Shown here: positions 11,317 to 20,149 of the stretch, one piece after another
How positions within the stretch are numbered: the first letter of the stretch is position 1
Layout: every line of letters starts with the position of its first letter
From: Candidatus Skiveiella danica
Lineage (GTDB): Bacteria > Pseudomonadota > Gammaproteobacteria > Burkholderiales > Burkholderiaceae_C
Length of the DNA: 64,000 bases
Assembly (NCBI GenBank): GCA_016721925.1
Contig: JADKHE010000003.1
Span: 124,001-188,000 of the forward strand
Direction: 5' to 3'
Made by a program: the position numbers and the translations under genes
The notes under the pieces: model-generated
The model's input: the letters and a program-made list of their open reading frames with translations, nothing else
The model's database searches: none
Told to the model about the DNA's origin: nothing

Positions 11317-12433
11317 CGGTGGCCAATTGCGCCGTATCGCGCCTCAGTTCCTGGTGCAGCGCGGCAAAACGCTGCTGCAGGGCAAGGGTTTTCTCAGGGG
11401 AATCCATCCAGTCCAGCACCGCTGCGGCCAGCGCCTCAGGGGTCGCTGCATCCTGCAGCAACTCAGGCACGACAAACTCGCGACACAGGATGTTCGGCAA
11501 CCCGACCCAGGGCTGCAGGTTGCGGTGGCGCATGAGTTGCCAGGACAGCCAGTTCATGTTGTAGGCAATCACCATGGGCCGCTTGAACAGGGCGGCCTCC
11601 AGCGTGGCGGTGCCGCTGGCGATCAGGGTCACGTCACAGGCCGCCAGCACGCGCTGCGACTGGCCGGTGACGATCAGCAGCCGGTTGCCCAGGCCACTGG
11701 TTTGCGCCGCCTGCTCGACCGCGCTGCGAAGCGCCGGCATGGCGGGCAGGACAAAGCGCGTGGCGGGCCGTTGCAGCAGGATCAGCCTTGCGGCAGTCAG
11801 GAATCGCGTGGCGAGATAACGGATTTCGGATTCCCGGCTGCCTGGCAGCAAGGCCACCATGGGCCCGTCGGGCGGCAGACCGAGCGCCGCGCGGGCGGCC
11901 AGGCGGTCGGGTTCCAGGGGGATCACGCTTGCCAGCGGATGGCCGACGTAGGTCGCCGCAATGCCGTGCTGCGCCAGCAACGGCGGCTCAAAAGGGAAGA
12001 TGCACAGCACATGGTCCGCGCTGGCCTTGAGCTTGGCCAGCTTGCCGGCCCGCCAGGCCCAGAACGAGGGGCTCACAAAGTGCACCGTCGGAATGCCTGC
12101 GGCCTTCAACCGGGCTTCGAGGCCGAAGTTGAAATCCGGGGCGTCGATGCCGATGAACACATCCGGTGGATCGGCGATCAGCCGGGCGCCGAGTTCCCGG
12201 CGGATGGACAGCAGCTTGAACAGGTGCGGCAAGACTTCGGCATAGCCACGCACGGCCAGCAGGCTTTGCGCCCACCAGGCCTGGAAGCCCCGTTGCTGCA
12301 TGTGCGGGCCGCCGATGCCGACGGCCTGCAGATCGGGCCAGCGCGCCTTCAGCCCGTCCAGCAGCAAGCCTGCCAGCAGATCACCGGACGGCTCCCCCGC
12401 CACCATGCCGAAGACGGGCCGATCAGGATTCAA
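11288..12433 (-). CDS. lpxB: Lipid-A-disaccharide synthase
   Basis: GT19 glycosyltransferase that joins UDP-2,3-diacylglucosamine and lipid X into the lipid A disaccharide at the inner membrane. The 381 residues show FGMVAGEPSGDLLAG at the N-terminus, GIDAPDFNFGLE, and a C-terminal half with LLPGSRESEI and ASGTATLEAALF. The start is TTG at 12433, with GGGAGG five bases ahead; no ATG gives a complete N-terminus. It follows lpxA by 15 bp and overlaps rnhB. Confidence 0.97.
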   Translation of the reverse strand: MNPDRPVFGMVAGEPSGDLLAGLLLDGLKARWPDLQAVGIGGPHMQQRGFQAWWAQSLLAVRGYAEVLPHLFKLLSIRRELGARLIADPPDVFIGIDAPDFNFGLEARLKAAGIPTVHFVSPSFWAWRAGKLAKLKASADHVLCIFPFEPPLLAQHGIAATYVGHPLASVIPLEPDRLAARAALGLPPDGPMVALLPGSRESEIRYLATRFLTAARLILLQRPATRFVLPAMPALRSAVEQAAQTSGLGNRLLIVTGQSQRVLAACDVTLIASGTATLEAALFKRPMVIAYNMNWLSWQLMRHRNLQPWVGLPNILCREFVVPELLQDAATPEALAAAVLDWMDSPEKTLALQQRFAALHQELRRDTAQLATDAIEKILAR

Positions 12434-12448
12434 ACCAGCCTCCCGGAC

Positions 12449-13237
12449 TCAGCGGGCAATGCCACGCGCCGCGCCAGCAAGGAAAACGTTCATCAGTTCG
12501 ACATCGCCTGCTGCCTGCGGCAGGTCGACGGACAACTCGGCGATGGCGCGGCGCGCGTCCTCCAGGGTCTTGCCCTCCCGGTACAGCAACCGGTGCATCT
12601 GTTTGACCGCCTTCAACCGCTCGGGCGAAAAATCCCGCCTGCGCAAGCCGACACTGTTGATGCCGCGCACCGCCAGCGGATTGCCATCGACCAGCATGTA
12701 GGGCGGCACGTCCTGCGACACCGCGCTGGCAAATCCCACCATCGCGTGGGCACCGATCTTCACGAACTGGTGGATGCCGGTCAGCCCGCCGACCGTGACC
12801 CAGTCTCCGAGGTGCACATGGCCCCCCAGCGTGGTGTTGTTCGCCAGCGTGGTGTGGTCGTCCACCTGGCAGTCGTGCGCGATATGGCAGTAGGCCATGA
12901 TCCAGTTGTGGCTTCCGATGCGTGTGACCCCTCCGGCCCCCTGGACACCCAGGTTGATGGAGCAGAACTCGCGGATGGTGTTGCCATCGCCGATGTGCAA
13001 CTCAGAGCGCTCGCCGGCGTACTTCTTGTCCTGGGGAATCGCGCCGATCGAGTTGAACTGGAAGATCTGGTTGTCCTGCCCGATGCGGGTCTGCCCCTCA
13101 ATGACACAGTGTGCGCCGACCCGGGTGCCCCGGCCGATGCAGACGTCCGGGCCGACAACGGAGTACGGGCCGATGGTGACCGATGGGTCGATCTGGGCCT
13201 TGGGGTCCACCAGCGCGGTGGGGTGAATGGTCGCCAC
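12449..13237 (-). CDS. lpxA: UDP-N-acetylglucosamine acyltransferase
   Basis: First committed acylation of lipid A synthesis, using hydroxyacyl-ACP. The 262-residue protein is a left-handed beta-helix with many hexapeptide repeats beginning IHPTALVDPKAQIDPSVTIG. The active-site segment AYCHIAHDCQVDDH contains the catalytic His, and GFASAVSQDVPPYM leads to the helical C-terminus. The start is GTG at 13237, eight bases after GGAGA. It is preceded by fabZ 10 bp away and followed by lpxB, the standard lpxD-fabZ-lpxA-lpxB run. Confidence 0.97.
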   Translation of the reverse strand: MATIHPTALVDPKAQIDPSVTIGPYSVVGPDVCIGRGTRVGAHCVIEGQTRIGQDNQIFQFNSIGAIPQDKKYAGERSELHIGDGNTIREFCSINLGVQGAGGVTRIGSHNWIMAYCHIAHDCQVDDHTTLANNTTLGGHVHLGDWVTVGGLTGIHQFVKIGAHAMVGFASAVSQDVPPYMLVDGNPLAVRGINSVGLRRRDFSPERLKAVKQMHRLLYREGKTLEDARRAIAELSVDLPQAAGDVELMNVFLAGAARGIAR

Positions 13238-13247
13238 GGCGATCTCC

Positions 13248-13688
13248 TCAGGAGATGCGACGCATAGTACACATCAGTTCGGCCTCGCAGGCGACTTCAT
13301 CCCCGACTTTCGCGCGGGCCTTGAACTTGTAGATGCCGGCCCGGGCGCGGTCCAGTTCAGCCTCCAGAATCAGTTGGTCACCCGGCTCGACCGGACGCTT
13401 GAAGCGAGCTCCGTCGATACCTGCGAAATAGAAGACGGTCTGGTCGTCGGGCAGCACGCCCAGCGAGTCGAAGGCCATCAGAGCGGCCGCCTGGGCCATC
13501 GCCTCGAGCATCAGCACACCGGGCATCACCGGACGATACGGAAAGTGGCCGGTGAAGAAGGGTTCGTTGATCGTGACGTTCTTCAACGCGCGGATGCGTT
13601 TGCCGGTTTCCAGTTCCAGCACCCGGTCCACAAGCAGGAAGGGGTAACGATGCGGAAGCCGTTTGAGGATCTCGTGAATGTCCATCAT
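13248..13688 (-). CDS. fabZ: 3-hydroxyacyl-[ACP] dehydratase FabZ
   Basis: Hot-dog fold dehydratase of fatty-acid elongation; here it also sits at the branch with lipid A synthesis, which uses the same hydroxyacyl-ACP. The 146 residues include the active-site His motif NEPFFTGHFPYRPVMPGV followed by LMLEAMAQAAA with the catalytic Glu. The length and N-terminus (MMDIHEILKRLPHRYPFLLV) are standard. Its ATG overlaps the stop of lpxD (ATGA), indicating translational coupling. Confidence 0.97.
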   Translation of the reverse strand: MMDIHEILKRLPHRYPFLLVDRVLELETGKRIRALKNVTINEPFFTGHFPYRPVMPGVLMLEAMAQAAALMAFDSLGVLPDDQTVFYFAGIDGARFKRPVEPGDQLILEAELDRARAGIYKFKARAKVGDEVACEAELMCTMRRIS

Positions 13689-14686
13689 GATGCAGTTCCC
13701 TGGTTCCTTTGATTGGCAGGTTTCGAGTTTTCAAGAGCTTTGAGACGTTCACGCAATTTGTGAAGCTGCTTGAGCGTTGCAGCGTTTTTTTCCCAATTGG
13801 CGTTGTCGTCGATGGGAAACACACCGGTGTACTGTCCCGGCTTGTGGATCGAGCGAGTCACCAGGGAAAATGATGAAACATGCACCCCGTCTGCCAGCGT
13901 CAGGTGGCCAAGAATACCGGCGCTACCGCCTATCGTGCAGTTGGCCCCAATGTTGGCACTGCCCGCCACACCCACGCAACCCGCCATCGCGGTATTCTTG
14001 CCAATGCGCACGTTATGCCCAATCTGGATCAGGTTGTCGAGTTTGACGCCGTCCTCGATCACAGTGTCGGCCAGGGCGCCGCGGTCAATGCAGGTATTGG
14101 CGCCGATCTCCACATCGTTGCCAATGCGCACAGCGCCGAGTTGCTCGATCTTCTCCCACCGACCCTGGTCCGGCGCGAAACCGAAGCCGTCTGCGCCGAT
14201 CACCGCTCCAGAATGAATGATGCACCGCTCCCCGATGTGGCAGTTCTCTCCGATCGTGACCCGTGAACGGATCACCGTTCCGGCGCCGATGTGGGCGCCA
14301 CGCTCGATGACGCTCAAGGCTCCAATGGTGGCGTCCGGATCGACATGCGCGCCGGGATCGACCACGGCGCTGGGGTGAATACGCGGGCCCGACTGGCCTG
14401 AGTGCTCCCGCTTCCACAACTGCGTGAGTCGCGCGTAGTAGAGGTAGGGCTGGTCGACCACAATGCAGGTGCCGCGCGCCCGCGCCGCCTGCTCGGCGTC
14501 CCGACCGACAATCACGCAACCAGCCTTTGAAGTGGTCAGTTGGTTCCGGAATTTTGGGTGACTGAGAAAACTCAGCTCGGAGGGATTGGCGAACTCGAGC
14601 GGGGCAAGTCCTTCGATGACTTGCGACGGTTCGCCGTGAAGGGTTCCGCCCAGCCGCTCGGTGATGAAGTCTAAACGGAGTGCCAC
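13685..14686 (-). CDS. lpxD: UDP-3-O-(3-hydroxyacyl)glucosamine N-acyltransferase
   Basis: Third step of lipid A synthesis. The 333 residues comprise an N-terminal uridine-binding domain (LDFITERLGGTLHGE, then LSFLSHPKFR) and a hexapeptide-repeat beta-helix from about residue 100 (IHPSAVVDPGAHVDPDATIG). The catalytic-His segment LIQIGHNVRIGKNTAMAGCV follows, with a C-terminal helix rich in charged residues. The start is GTG at 14686. It lies 22 bp after skp and overlaps fabZ. Confidence 0.96.
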   Translation of the reverse strand: MALRLDFITERLGGTLHGEPSQVIEGLAPLEFANPSELSFLSHPKFRNQLTTSKAGCVIVGRDAEQAARARGTCIVVDQPYLYYARLTQLWKREHSGQSGPRIHPSAVVDPGAHVDPDATIGALSVIERGAHIGAGTVIRSRVTIGENCHIGERCIIHSGAVIGADGFGFAPDQGRWEKIEQLGAVRIGNDVEIGANTCIDRGALADTVIEDGVKLDNLIQIGHNVRIGKNTAMAGCVGVAGSANIGANCTIGGSAGILGHLTLADGVHVSSFSLVTRSIHKPGQYTGVFPIDDNANWEKNAATLKQLHKLRERLKALENSKPANQRNQGTAS

Positions 14687-14708
14687 ACGAGACCGGACGG
14701 ACTGGACC

Positions 14709-15227
14709 TTATTTGCCTGTGCCGGCGTTCAGCGCCTTGATCACCTTGTCCGTGATGTCGTGCTTCGGATTGATGTAGACCGCTTCCTGGAAGATTGCGT
14801 CGTACTTCTCCGATTCGGCCACTTGCTTCACGACGCGGTTGGCCCGTTCGAGCACTTGCTGAAGTTCTTCGTTCTTGCGCGCGTTCAGGTCCTCCTGGAA
14901 CTCACGCCGCTTGCGCTGTAGATCACGGTCCTGCTCAACCAACTGCTTCTGTCGAGAAACACGTTGACTTTCTGAAAGAGTCGGCGCATCGCGCTCGTAT
15001 TTCTCTGACATGGCCTTGATCGAATTTCCCAGTTCGATGATGTCCTTCTCACGCCGGGAGAACTCCTGCTCAAGCTTGGCCTGCGCAGCCTTGGCGCTGT
15101 TGGCCTCCCGGAAAATCCGGTCTGTATTCACGAATCCGGCCTTGAAATCCTGAGCCTGAACGGGCACGCAGCAGGCCACGGCGCTCACAACCAGGGCCAG
15201 CGAACGGAGATGGCGGAAAGAGTTCAT
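14709..15227 (-). CDS. skp: Periplasmic chaperone Skp/OmpH
   Basis: Holds unfolded outer-membrane proteins in the periplasm on the way to the BAM complex. The 172 residues begin with a signal peptide (about 1-25, ending VPVQAQ). FKAGFVNTDRIFREANSAKAA is typical of the family, followed by a long charged coiled-coil stretch (about 45-130). The start ATG shares one base with the bamA stop (TAATG). The bamA-skp-lpxD order is the classical one. Confidence 0.94.
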   Translation of the reverse strand: MNSFRHLRSLALVVSAVACCVPVQAQDFKAGFVNTDRIFREANSAKAAQAKLEQEFSRREKDIIELGNSIKAMSEKYERDAPTLSESQRVSRQKQLVEQDRDLQRKRREFQEDLNARKNEELQQVLERANRVVKQVAESEKYDAIFQEAVYINPKHDITDKVIKALNAGTGK

Positions 15228-17521
15228 TAAAAAGACGATCCTATCTGGAATTGGAAGTTCTGGATTCTATCCCCCGGCTGCGTTCGGAAAGGATAGGCGT
15301 AGGCGATTCGCAGCGGTCCCAACGGAGAGATCCAGCTGAGGCCGATGCCGGCCGACGCCCTGAGCGAGTCCGTTGTCGGTTGTTCCGTCGCACCCCAGAC
15401 GTTGCCAACGTCGGTGAATGCATACATTCGAAGGGTGCGGTCGTTGCCACTTCCCGGAACCGGGAGGTAGGCCTCGGCATTGAGAACCAGTTTCTTGGCG
15501 CCACCGACGAAGGAGCCCGTGACGTCACGGGGACCCAAGGTATTCTGGTCGAAACCCCGCACGGACCCTTGGCCACCGGCATAGAAATTCTTGAATACCG
15601 GGAAGGGCTTCCCGCTCAACCCAGTGCCCCAGCCAAACTCGGAGTTGAAAGCTGCGGTGAAGTCGCGGGTGATCGGCAGGTAGTACTGGAACTGGTAGTA
15701 GGCCTTCAAGTACCGCGCGTCGCCCGCGACGCCCCACTCGGTGTTGAATCGCTGGAACGTGCCGCGCGTGGGAATCAATGCGCTGTCCTTCGTGTCACTG
15801 GACCAGCCAATGGTCAACGGCAGCGTATTGCTGGGGTTGCCCACTTCTTCAGCATACTGAAGGTAGTACGCAGGGATGTTCGTTCCGTTCTTGATGTCCA
15901 TGCGCTCCAACGCGGCACCAAAGAAGACGGTGTCCTTTTCGCTGAAGGGAACGCCAAACCGGATGCCCATGCCCGCGGTGACCAACTGATAGGCGCCACC
16001 CTGGTTGGCATACGGCTGGGAGCTTCGATAGTAAGCGTCCAGCGTCCGGGAAATGCCATCCTTCGTGTAGTACGGGTCGGTCGTATTCAGCACAAGGACT
16101 GTGTTGTATTTGCTGGTATTGAGCTCGACCCCCAGGTAATTGCCCGAACCGAAGGCGTTCTCCTGCTTCATGCCGATGGTCAGCGCGACCCGATCGGCTG
16201 TGGAAAAACCCAAACCCAGCGAGATGCTGCCGGTCGGCTTTTCAACCACCGAAACGTTCAAGTCGACCTGGTCATTGACACCCGGAATCTCCGCGGTATC
16301 GATATTCACACCGGTGAAATAGCCCAGCCGATCGACCCGGTCCCGCGAGAGCCGGATCTTGGTGCCGTCGTACCAGGATGCTTCGAACTGGCGAAACTCG
16401 CGCCGGATGACTTCATCGCGGGTCCGATCGTTTCCGGAAATATTGATCCGGCGGATATAGGCCCGGCGGGAAGGATCGGCCTGCAGAACCAGTGCCACCC
16501 GGTTGTTCACCCGGTCCACCTCCGGACGGGCTTCGACGCGAGCAAAGGCAAAACCGTAATTGCCGAAGTTTTCAGTGAAGACCCGCGTGGTCTCCGCCAC
16601 ATCGTCGGCGTTGAAAGGTTTGCCGGGCTTGATGGTCACTAACGACTTGAACTCGTCGTCCTTGCCCAGGTAATTTCCTTCGAGGGCCACCGAGGAGACA
16701 ACAAAGCGCTCGCCTTCAGTGATGTTGACCGTGATCGATATATCCTGCTTGTTGGGCGAGATGGCGACCTGGGTCGAATCGATCCGGAATTCCAGATAGC
16801 CCCTGGCCAGATAGTACGAGCGCATCGCTTCCAGGTCGGCATTGAGTTTGGCGCGCGAGTAGTTGTTCGATTTCGTATACCAGCTGAGCCACCCGCCGGT
16901 ATCCTGACTGAAGAGTCCCAGCAGTGTCGATTCACTGAACGCCTTGTTGCCTACGATGCTCAGTTCCTTGATCTTGGCCGTATCGCCTTCGGTCACGGTG
17001 AAGGTGAGGTTCACCCGGTTTCGCTCGATGGGCGTGACCGTCGTCACGACCTCCGCGCCGTAAAGGCTTCGGTTGATGTATTGCCGCTTGAGTTCCTGTT
17101 CCGCCCGATCCGCAAGCGCCTTGTCGTAAGGGCGACCTTCGGCGAGGCCCACTTCCCGCAGCATCTTCTGCAGGGCCTCCTTGTCGAACTCCTTGGTACC
17201 GACAAACTCGACGTTGGCAATGGTCGGGCGCTCCTCGACGATCACTACCACCACGTTTCCGTTGACTTCGAGACGGACGTCCTTGAACAAGCCCAGCGCG
17301 AAAAGTGCCCGAATGGCAGCCGAACCCTTTTCATCGTTGTAGGTATCACCGACACGAAACGGCAGGGAGGCAAATACCGTACCCGCCTCCACTCGCTGCA
17401 GTCCCTCGACGCGGATGTCACTGACCGGAAACGGATTGACGGCCCACGCGTTGGCCGCAAACGCGAGTGCGACCAAAGCCACTGAACCCCGCAAACGAAA
17501 TCGATTGAATTGCTTTTTCAT
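15227..17521 (-). CDS. bamA: Outer membrane protein assembly factor BamA
   Basis: Essential Omp85 insertase of beta-barrel proteins. The 764 residues have a signal peptide (1 to about 29, ending ANAWA), five POTRA domains beginning FPVSDIRVEGLQRVEAGTVF, and a C-terminal 16-strand barrel. The barrel includes the VRGFDQNTLGPRD segment of loop 6 and a terminal aromatic residue (QIGSSF). An in-frame ATG at 17542 would add seven residues ahead of MKKQFNRF; the ATG at 17521 is preferred because it starts the signal peptide. It lies between rseP and skp. Confidence 0.97.
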   Translation of the reverse strand: MKKQFNRFRLRGSVALVALAFAANAWAVNPFPVSDIRVEGLQRVEAGTVFASLPFRVGDTYNDEKGSAAIRALFALGLFKDVRLEVNGNVVVVIVEERPTIANVEFVGTKEFDKEALQKMLREVGLAEGRPYDKALADRAEQELKRQYINRSLYGAEVVTTVTPIERNRVNLTFTVTEGDTAKIKELSIVGNKAFSESTLLGLFSQDTGGWLSWYTKSNNYSRAKLNADLEAMRSYYLARGYLEFRIDSTQVAISPNKQDISITVNITEGERFVVSSVALEGNYLGKDDEFKSLVTIKPGKPFNADDVAETTRVFTENFGNYGFAFARVEARPEVDRVNNRVALVLQADPSRRAYIRRINISGNDRTRDEVIRREFRQFEASWYDGTKIRLSRDRVDRLGYFTGVNIDTAEIPGVNDQVDLNVSVVEKPTGSISLGLGFSTADRVALTIGMKQENAFGSGNYLGVELNTSKYNTVLVLNTTDPYYTKDGISRTLDAYYRSSQPYANQGGAYQLVTAGMGIRFGVPFSEKDTVFFGAALERMDIKNGTNIPAYYLQYAEEVGNPSNTLPLTIGWSSDTKDSALIPTRGTFQRFNTEWGVAGDARYLKAYYQFQYYLPITRDFTAAFNSEFGWGTGLSGKPFPVFKNFYAGGQGSVRGFDQNTLGPRDVTGSFVGGAKKLVLNAEAYLPVPGSGNDRTLRMYAFTDVGNVWGATEQPTTDSLRASAGIGLSWISPLGPLRIAYAYPFRTQPGDRIQNFQFQIGSSF

Positions 17522-17566
17522 GAATAGGTCTGTTGCCGGCACAACGCCGATGCGTTCACCGCAGGG

Positions 17567-18940
17567 TCAGCCAAAGAGCCGCGTGACATCGTTGAAAAGT
17601 GCGACGGACATCATCATCAGCAGCAAGGCGACACCGCCGCGCTGCAATCGTTCCATCCAGATTTCCGAGATTCCCCGCCCCGTTACCCCTTCCCAAAGAT
17701 AATACATCAGGTGTCCCCCATCGAGGACCGGTAGCGGCAGCAGATTCAGCACGCCAAGGCTGACGCTGATCAGGGCAAGAAAAAGCAGATAGGGCGTAAT
17801 GCCCAGGCTGGCTGACCGGCCAGCGTAGTCAGCGATGGTCAGGGGACCGCTCAGGTTTTTCAGGGACACCTCGCCGATCAGCATGCGCCCCATCATGCGC
17901 ACCGTCAACATCGAGACCTCCCAGGTGCGCACCAGCCCTTTCCACAAGCCATCGGCCAGGCCGAGTCGCACCGTCGTCATGGCGGGGGCAGCGCCGACAT
18001 AGGCGCCAATACGGCCCACGGAAAGGTCGCCTTCGCGCTTGACCTCGGGTTCGACGGTCAGTTCCAGTCGGCTCCCCTTGCGCTCGATCTGCCAGAGCAT
18101 GGCGACCGGCGCCTGGCCTCGCAAAGAGGCACGGATCAGCTGGCGCAGTTGATGACCGTCCACGATCGCAACCGTATCGACCTTCAGCACCCGATCACCG
18201 TTCTGAAGGCCCGCGCGCGACGCCGGACTCTTCGGCAGGATGTCGCCGATCAGTGGTTCGGTCCAGGGCGCGACGATGCCGATGCGCTGAAACAGTCGGG
18301 CGTCCGCCTCGCTCGCATCCATGCTGCCCAGGGGCAGAATGACGTCCCGCCCCACTCCATCGCGCGAGGATGCGACCGTAAGGCGAACATCGTGTCCGTC
18401 CAACGCGGCGCGGGTCAGCAACCAGCGAAGCGATTCAAACGAACGCACAGGATCGGAATCCCCTCCAGCCAAGCCGCCTTGGCGGACCCACTCACCGCCC
18501 CGAAGTCCGGCCCTTTCGGCAATCGATCCGGCTACCGGGCTGGCGAGCACTGGCTCAGGTTCCTGGACACCAATCCAGTTCACGACGCTGTAAAGAAGCA
18601 CCGCCAACAGCAGATTGGCGAGCGGACCGGCAGCCACGATGGCAGCGCGGTGGCGCAAAGGCCGGCTGTTGAAGGCCAGGTGGGCCTCCTCGGGCGGCAC
18701 CGTTCCTTCCCGTTCATCCAGCATGCGCACGTAGCCGCCGATGGGGAATGCCCCCAGAACAAACTCAGTGTCCTGTCCCGGGCGCTGATGTTTTGGCTTC
18801 CAGCGCAGCAAGGGTCTGCCAAAACCGACAGAGAACCGAAGCACCTTGACCCCACACGCCACCGCCACACGGTAGTGCCCGTACTCATGCACGGCGATCA
18901 ACAGACCCAGTGCGACGACGAACGCGAGAACGGTCAGCAT
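17567..18940 (-). CDS. rseP: Site-2 protease RseP (RIP metalloprotease)
   Basis: Inner-membrane zinc protease that cleaves anti-sigma-E factor after a first cut, releasing sigma-E for the envelope stress response. The 457 residues show the HEYGH zinc motif near residue 18 in the first membrane helix. Two PDZ-like segments follow in the middle (for example SPASRAGLQNGDRVLKVD), then the C-terminal LNLLPLPVLDGGHL with the third metal ligand. It lies between dxr and bamA, linking protease and target pathway. Confidence 0.95.
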   Translation of the reverse strand: MLTVLAFVVALGLLIAVHEYGHYRVAVACGVKVLRFSVGFGRPLLRWKPKHQRPGQDTEFVLGAFPIGGYVRMLDEREGTVPPEEAHLAFNSRPLRHRAAIVAAGPLANLLLAVLLYSVVNWIGVQEPEPVLASPVAGSIAERAGLRGGEWVRQGGLAGGDSDPVRSFESLRWLLTRAALDGHDVRLTVASSRDGVGRDVILPLGSMDASEADARLFQRIGIVAPWTEPLIGDILPKSPASRAGLQNGDRVLKVDTVAIVDGHQLRQLIRASLRGQAPVAMLWQIERKGSRLELTVEPEVKREGDLSVGRIGAYVGAAPAMTTVRLGLADGLWKGLVRTWEVSMLTVRMMGRMLIGEVSLKNLSGPLTIADYAGRSASLGITPYLLFLALISVSLGVLNLLPLPVLDGGHLMYYLWEGVTGRGISEIWMERLQRGGVALLLMMMSVALFNDVTRLFG

Positions 18941-18958
18941 GAACAGTCCGTACCCGCC

Positions 18959-20149
18959 TCAGCGCGCCAGGCGCGAGACGACCGACTCCGCGGCGATCCG
19001 GCTGCGGGCGTCCAGATCGAGCAAGTCGTCCAGCGACTGTGGATTGCTGCAGGTGACAGCCTCCAGCGTTTCCAGATTGGTCCGGTGAATCTGGTCAAAG
19101 CGGATACGCCGCTCCAGAAACGCCGCAACCCCGATCTCGTTGGACGCATTGAGAACGGCACAGCTACCGGCGGGCCCCCGCAATGCGGCCCAAGCCAAAG
19201 GCAGGCCCGGAAACCGCTCGGTATGGCCTGGCGCATCGATCGCCTCGAACGTCATGGCCGGGAGGGCATGAAAGTCCAGGGCTGCGGCACCGGACGTGAT
19301 GCGCTCAGGCCAGGACAAACCGTAAGCAATGGGGCCGCGCATGTCCGGCGTCCCCATCTGGGACACCACGGAATGATCCTTGTACTGGACCATGGAATGG
19401 ACAATGCTCTGCGGATGGATCACGACATCGAGTTGGTCAGGAGAAACGCCGAACAGATATCGGGCCTCGATGACCTCCAGCGCCTTGTTCATCATGGTGG
19501 CGGAATCCACCGAGATCTTGCGCCCCATGACCCAGTTCGGATGCGCGCAGGCTTCCTCGGGCGTCACATCGCGCAAGGTCGCCGGATCGCGGGTCCGGAA
19601 CGGACCGCCTGATGCGGTGAGAATGATCTTGTCAATGCGACCGGCCCAGGTCGCCGGGTCCTCAGGCAGAGATTGAAAGATCGCGGAGTGTTCGCTGTCG
19701 ATCGGCAGCAAGGTGGCTCCGCCGCGACGCACGGCACGCAGGAAGACGTCACCCCCCACCACGAGCGCCTCCTTGTTGGCCAGCAGGAGCCGTTTGCCGG
19801 CTTCGGCAGCCGCCAGGCAAGGAGCGAGCCCCGCCGCACCGACGATGGCGGCCATGACGACGTCCACGCACTCATGAGATGCTACCATTTCAATAGCATC
19901 TTTTGACCATAGGACGCTGGCATCCAGCCCGTTTTGCTGGATTTTTTCCGCCAGAAGGCGACCGTGGGCCTCGCTGGCCATGACCGCGTAGCGCGGCCGG
20001 AACTGCTGGCATTGGGCCAGCATGAGGTCGACCTGGGTCGATGCGCTCAGCGCAAAAACTTCAAAACGCTGCGGGTGGCGTGCGATCACGTCCAAGGTGC
20101 TGGTGCCGATCGAGCCCGTCGAGCCCAGCACCGTGATGCGCTGCTTCAT
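18959..20149 (-). CDS. dxr: 1-deoxy-D-xylulose 5-phosphate reductoisomerase
   Basis: Second enzyme of the MEP isoprenoid pathway; converts DXP to MEP with NADPH. The ATG at 20149 gives MKQRITVLGSTGSIGTSTLD with the NADPH-binding loop, and 396 residues, the usual length. Further motifs are ANKEALVVGGD, IDSEHSAIFQ and HPNWVMGRKISVDSATMMNK. The stop precedes rseP by 18 bp and the start overlaps the cdsA stop. Residues about 70-90 are encoded by interspersed repeat copy B. They fall at the variable linker of Dxr, so the length is preserved and the enzyme is probably functional. Confidence 0.97.
   Translation of the reverse strand: MKQRITVLGSTGSIGTSTLDVIARHPQRFEVFALSASTQVDLMLAQCQQFRPRYAVMASEAHGRLLAEKIQQNGLDASVLWSKDAIEMVASHECVDVVMAAIVGAAGLAPCLAAAEAGKRLLLANKEALVVGGDVFLRAVRRGGATLLPIDSEHSAIFQSLPEDPATWAGRIDKIILTASGGPFRTRDPATLRDVTPEEACAHPNWVMGRKISVDSATMMNKALEVIEARYLFGVSPDQLDVVIHPQSIVHSMVQYKDHSVVSQMGTPDMRGPIAYGLSWPERITSGAAALDFHALPAMTFEAIDAPGHTERFPGLPLAWAALRGPAGSCAVLNASNEIGVAAFLERRIRFDQIHRTNLETLEAVTCSNPQSLDDLLDLDARSRIAAESVVSRLAR
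19887..19947 (+). repeat. Interspersed repeat copy B (inside dxr)
   Basis: The core blocks AATAGC, TTGACCAT and GACGCTGGCATCCAGCC on the plus strand match the family. The dxr frame on the opposite strand reads it as GLDASVLWSKDAIE, the same antisense frame used by copy A in the TrmH-family gene. Confidence 0.75.
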
